This document shows, one piece after another, positions 17,664-20,438 of a stretch of 20,438 bases of DNA. The stretch's first letter is position 1, and each line of letters begins with the position of its first letter. The position numbers and the translations under genes were made by a program. This stretch comes from Acanthaster planci (Eukaryota; Echinodermata; Asteroidea; Valvatida; Acanthasteridae). Where the stretch lies: NCBI RefSeq assembly GCF_001949145.1, contig NW_019091497.1, positions 47,174 to 67,611 on the forward strand, in the 5' to 3' direction. Under the pieces are notes generated by a model. It had not been told where the DNA came from, did not search any database, and saw only the letters and a program-made list of their open reading frames with translations.

Positions 17664-17890
17664 ATTTCACGTATAAAGGTCAGACGAGATGCGCCTTAAT
17701 TAGCATGACCTTGAAACTACGGTGTGCATTGATCCATTTGCTTGCTCTTGATCCAACCATAGAGAAAGGACACGTACATGTAGGCCTACACCATTTGTAC
17801 AACTTTAGCTCTATCCATGCATACCACGTGTATGACCTCTCACCTTGACCTCATAGGGAACGCTAGTCTAGTTCCCACATCGCGCCGCGG
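17664..17890 (-). promoter_or_regulatory. WDR12 upstream region with E-box
   Basis: Directly upstream of the WDR12 ATG. It contains a canonical E-box CACGTG at 17825-17830, two AGGTCA words near 17832-17851, and a GC-rich CGCGCCGCGG patch at about 17880. A TTTATA word lies 20-25 bases before the ATG. No transcription start can be fixed from sequence. WDR12 is a known MYC-responsive gene in mammals, which makes the E-box plausible but unproven. Confidence 0.35.
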
Positions 17891-18073
17891 AACATGATAG
17901 GACGACAACACGACAACACAAACGAAAACCAGTCTAATATGCTATTATTAAAAATGTGTCACACGAGGGCGCTGTTCTCCACTGAAGATGGTTAATTTGC
18001 AGGCCAGTTAATAAACTGTCATAGCCAACAGTAATAAATACACGAAATTCAAAAAATCGGGAAAAATACTCAC

Positions 18074-18230
18074 GAGTTTCACGGGCGTTCGAGACGTACA
18101 CCAAATTAAAGGTCATTTTATGATTGTTCATTTTCTTTTCAAACTTCCATTCATTAACAGATGACTTTTGAAGATATTTTTTCCCACGGAAGGTCACCCC
18201 TAAAAAAGAAGCCGTGAAGCACCTCGCCAT
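18074..18230 (-). CDS. Possible first exon of an unidentified gene
   Basis: The minus-strand ATG at 18230 (context AATCATGGCG) opens a 52-residue frame starting MARCFTASFLGVTFRGKKYL and ending at a strong donor ACTC/GTGAGT (18074/18073). The first 16 residues have Arg, Ser, Thr and hydrophobics but no acid, like a mitochondrial targeting peptide. The rest is basic and contains KMTFNLVYVSNA. I recognise no family. It does not splice in frame to WDR12 exon 2, and no partner exon was found, so it may be a chance frame. Confidence 0.25.
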
Positions 18231-18596
18231 GATTTTGAAATATCGATGCCTACACTTCTCCAAAAGTAGACTGTTTCAGACACCGATTTCTTCCAAATCT
18301 CACTCAGACACAAGCTAGTATTCTTTTTTGCTCGCCTAAACCTGCCTTTTCTACAAATCTTCAACTTCATAGGCCACAAAATGTTCATTTCGTAGAGAAT
18401 TTGATTTAGCCCGCGCACTGTACTTTTCGGCCTATTTACTGGCTTGCAACCAGATGGGGTTACGTAATTTAAGTGTCGCACACAATCTACTGTGTTTGTC
18501 TGCTAGATGATAAGTAGAGGTCAATATAATGCTCAAACTCACGGTCTTGAAATTAAAAACTCAGGCTGTGGGCATCATGGGTGGTGATATTGATGA

Positions 18597-18640
18597 ATCA
18601 AAGATAGTATAGCGCCGCGCAGCGCTACACTATCTTTGAT
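18597..18640. repeat. Long near-perfect hairpin
   Basis: A 19-base arm ATCAAAGATAGTATAGCGC (18597-18615) pairs with 18622-18640 with one mismatch, around a 6-base CGCGCA loop. No target duplication is evident. It could be a tiny foldback element or a structured transcript. Confidence 0.85.
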
Positions 18641-18799
18641 CTGAATGACACGGACTTGTGCGCACGTGCAGAAAGTTTTATTCCACTAGTCTTGTTTCCA
18701 GTCATCGTAAATCTAACAAAATATAATTGCAGAGTCTGAAATGTAGATTTTGCTGCTAAGTTTGAGAATATTTGTAGAATTTGCTCAGAATTTCATAAT

Positions 18800-18920
18800 T
18801 TCCTTAGAATTTCTTAAAATTAAGGGGATGTCCTCAAAATTTCCTTAGATTTTTTCATTTCCTTAAAATTTCCTTCGAAAGCAAAGATTTCCTTAAAATA
18901 AGGAAATTTCCTTGAAAATG
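18800..18920. repeat. TTTCCTTAAAAT-type low-complexity tract
   Basis: Irregular repeats of ATTTCCTTAAAA and variants, at least seven times, with one inverted unit (AAGGAAA) that makes a local fold. No gene is seen. Confidence 0.6.
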
Positions 18921-18930
18921 GAAGCACTGC

Positions 18931-19689
18931 GTGTTCGTAGATCCATCGTTCCCTGGCTGTGCGATTTCCTCTCGGGCAGGTGACAGCAAGTACGTTATAA
19001 TAATGTCCTTTCTGATTATCGGTCACTTAAAGGTGGAATTCCGTAAGGTACTAAGTTTGGCCCAGAATAATAGACAAACATATGTTATATAATCAGTGCT
19101 CTGAATTATGTAATTGCCGAGCTTTCGGTTAACCAGTTACCGCGGTAATTGTAGAGCAAAATTTACCTGTGGGGGTGAGGAGCGGAGGGAGATGGTGTTG
19201 TGGAGTATATTGTGGATCAATGGCATGAAGTACACCACGCAGTGAGCGAGAGGGTGGAATCACACGAAGGTTTGCAGCTGATGGATGGATGGGACCGCGT
19301 TTGGATACGACAGCTGATCGATGAGACAACAGACCTCTTCACTAATAGATTCATAATTATGCACGCATGCGCACAAATGGCCTTGGCGGCAAGAAGTGTG
19401 AGCGGGCCATGAAAATGTACAGGGGTACGACTTTGATGATCCTTTTCTCTCAGATTTTCTGGCTTTGTTCAATTTTTTTTCTTCAGAAAATCCCATAGAA
19501 TCGTGTTTGCTATTAGTTTCTAATTATCTGAGTCGAACTTTTAGTGCTCTATAAAAAGACTTTATAATTGTCATTTTTCCTGTGCGCACGAGATCGCCGT
19601 TTTTAATAGTATGGCCCCTGCTTTGGTAAGAAGTACAAATTACATTGTAACATCAGTGACAGAAGGTGGGTAGCCACGCTAACAGAAAA
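18931..19689. other. No recognised gene
   Basis: I see no family-level coding similarity. A perfect 12-base palindrome TTACCGCGGTAA lies at 19137-19148, beside GGTTAACC. The rest appears to be unclassified repeat or unique DNA. Confidence 0.35.
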
Positions 19690-19809
19690 ATCCATATCCT
19701 TACGACGTAGTGTGTACATGTTCTCAAAGTCGGTGGAGGCGCAGAAGTTGCATTTCACGGGACAGAGAATTGTCATGAGGCAAATAAAGTGAACTGAACT
19801 GACCTGAAA
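19690..19809 (+). repeat. Retroelement 3' tail-like sequence
   Basis: It ends with AATAAAGTGAACTGAACTGA and then CCTGAA: a polyadenylation-type word followed by a short TGAAC tandem, as at the 3' ends of CR1/L2-type LINEs. It abuts the broken Penelope-like coding region at 19810. No protein similarity supports it. Confidence 0.3.
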
Positions 19810-20400
19810 CTAGCTGTGCGAGTCAGTGGATTTGTTGTGGACGGATGTGGTGAGTGAGTTGCCGTTGATGGACAACTTGATGCCGAGGAAGGTGACGGTT
19901 TCATTGGAAATTTCTGAGGTGAGGTGTAAGGCTGGGTGAAGGCTATCAGCATAATCAATGAATTTCTGAACATCTTCCCTTGTAGCACCGATGATATCAT
20001 CAATATACCGTTTGTACAGCAACGGTGCCGGCACTGTAAAGTTGGGCATCATCTTTTCCTCCACATAACCAACAAAAAGGCATGCATAGAATGGACCCAT
20101 TCGTGTTCCCATATGGCAACGCTTTTGGTCTGTAGGTGGTGTTTCCCATTAAAGCTGAAGATGTTAAGGGTGGTAGGACCAGTTCAGCGAGCCGGAGGAG
20201 GGTACTGGTGGCGGGGTAACAGTCCAAACGACGTTCGAGAAAGTGACGAAGCACAATTAACGAAGCTGTCAGCGTGAGGGATGCAAGTGTAGGACTATCC
20301 GGTTCGTTACAAAGGCGGACGCGCCACGATTTGCAGGCTCCCATTGGACGATCGCTGAAAGTGCGCGTGAACTTCCGTTTCCATATAAACGGCGATCAAT
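19810..20400 (-). pseudogene. Penelope-like element reverse transcriptase fragment
   Basis: Minus-strand reading from about 20112 gives MGTRMGPFYACLFVGYVEEK, then YKRYIDDIIGATREDVQKFI, then VTFLGIKLSING and STDSHS. The YIDD box carries the two catalytic aspartates of reverse transcriptase palm motif C, and the upstream GTRMGP...A is motif B. This arrangement is typical of Penelope-like elements. Upstream, HFLERRL and TSTLLRLAELVL lie in another frame, and the segment between needs at least two frame changes (about 20175 and 20112), so the copy is dead. It stops immediately after the DSHS residues at 19810, where a different sequence begins. The GIY-YIG endonuclease part is absent. The 5' part may extend past the window. 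Confidence 0.8.
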
Positions 20401-20438
20401 GCATGGAACTCTATGCTATGGGTGCACCCTGGTAATTA

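Noticed and set aside
18200-18481. A 93-residue minus-strand frame rich in Lys and Arg.
   Set aside because: It overlaps the better-supported frame at 18230-18074 in another frame, and has no family motif and no splice signals that help.
17880-18660. A head-to-head neighbour of WDR12 on the plus strand, as with CARF in vertebrates.
   Set aside because: No plus-strand exon with recognisable motifs was found in this interval.
19614-19760. A minus-strand open frame with CNFCASTDFENMYTLRRKDM, considered as a continuation of the Penelope-like protein.
   Set aside because: The similarity is slight and the intervening segment does not align. It may be chance within a retroelement tail.
1-20438. 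CRISPR arrays, operons, ribosome binding sites, tRNA and rRNA genes.
   Set aside because: The DNA is eukaryotic with spliced genes. No regularly spaced repeats and no foldable tRNA were seen. The one tRNA-like stretch (12938-13010) is better read as SINE-derived.

Overview
The window is animal nuclear DNA. It carries one intron-rich gene with 12 coding exons and canonical GT-AG introns, embedded in dense and mostly decayed transposable elements. The mix of Penelope-like, LINE, CACTA-like, hAT-like, piggyBac-like and mariner-like remnants, with frequent tacatgta and taggccta words, fits a marine invertebrate, perhaps a deuterostome such as an echinoderm. That placement is an inference from style, not a marker-based assignment.

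The gene is WDR12 (yeast Ytm1), on the minus strand from ATG at 17663 to TGA at 6196. I assembled it by hand from 12 exons. Every junction keeps frame, giving a 431-residue protein with an N-terminal NLE domain and seven WD repeats. It is the ribosome-biogenesis subunit of the Pes1-Bop1-WDR12 complex. It looks intact, with no internal stop or frameshift.

Layout, left to right. 146-2454 holds three minus-strand pieces of broken transposon-type genes: a conserved protein of unknown class, a short DUF4806-associated N-terminus, and a CACTA/En-Spm-like transposase C-terminal half with two in-frame stops. 2455-5525 has no gene I can support. 5536-5957 is a non-autonomous DNA element with perfect target duplications. 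6196-17663 is WDR12, whose introns hold at least eight element families: hAT-like and piggyBac-like MITEs, a Tc1/mariner-like MITE, a pogo-like end, a tRNA-SINE-like piece, a LINE fragment, a 1-kb foldback element full of GTTCC/GGAAC palindromes, and a three-copy unclassified repeat with a covarying hairpin. 17664-17890 is the WDR12 upstream region with an E-box. 18074-18230 is a possible but unidentified exon. 19690-20400 is a retroelement-tail-like stretch abutting a frameshifted Penelope-like reverse transcriptase.

I see no multi-gene system. The least explained structures are the hairpin-capped repeat family in intron 1, the foldback element in intron 4, and a decayed tandem duplication of the exon 5 edge, including its splice donor.
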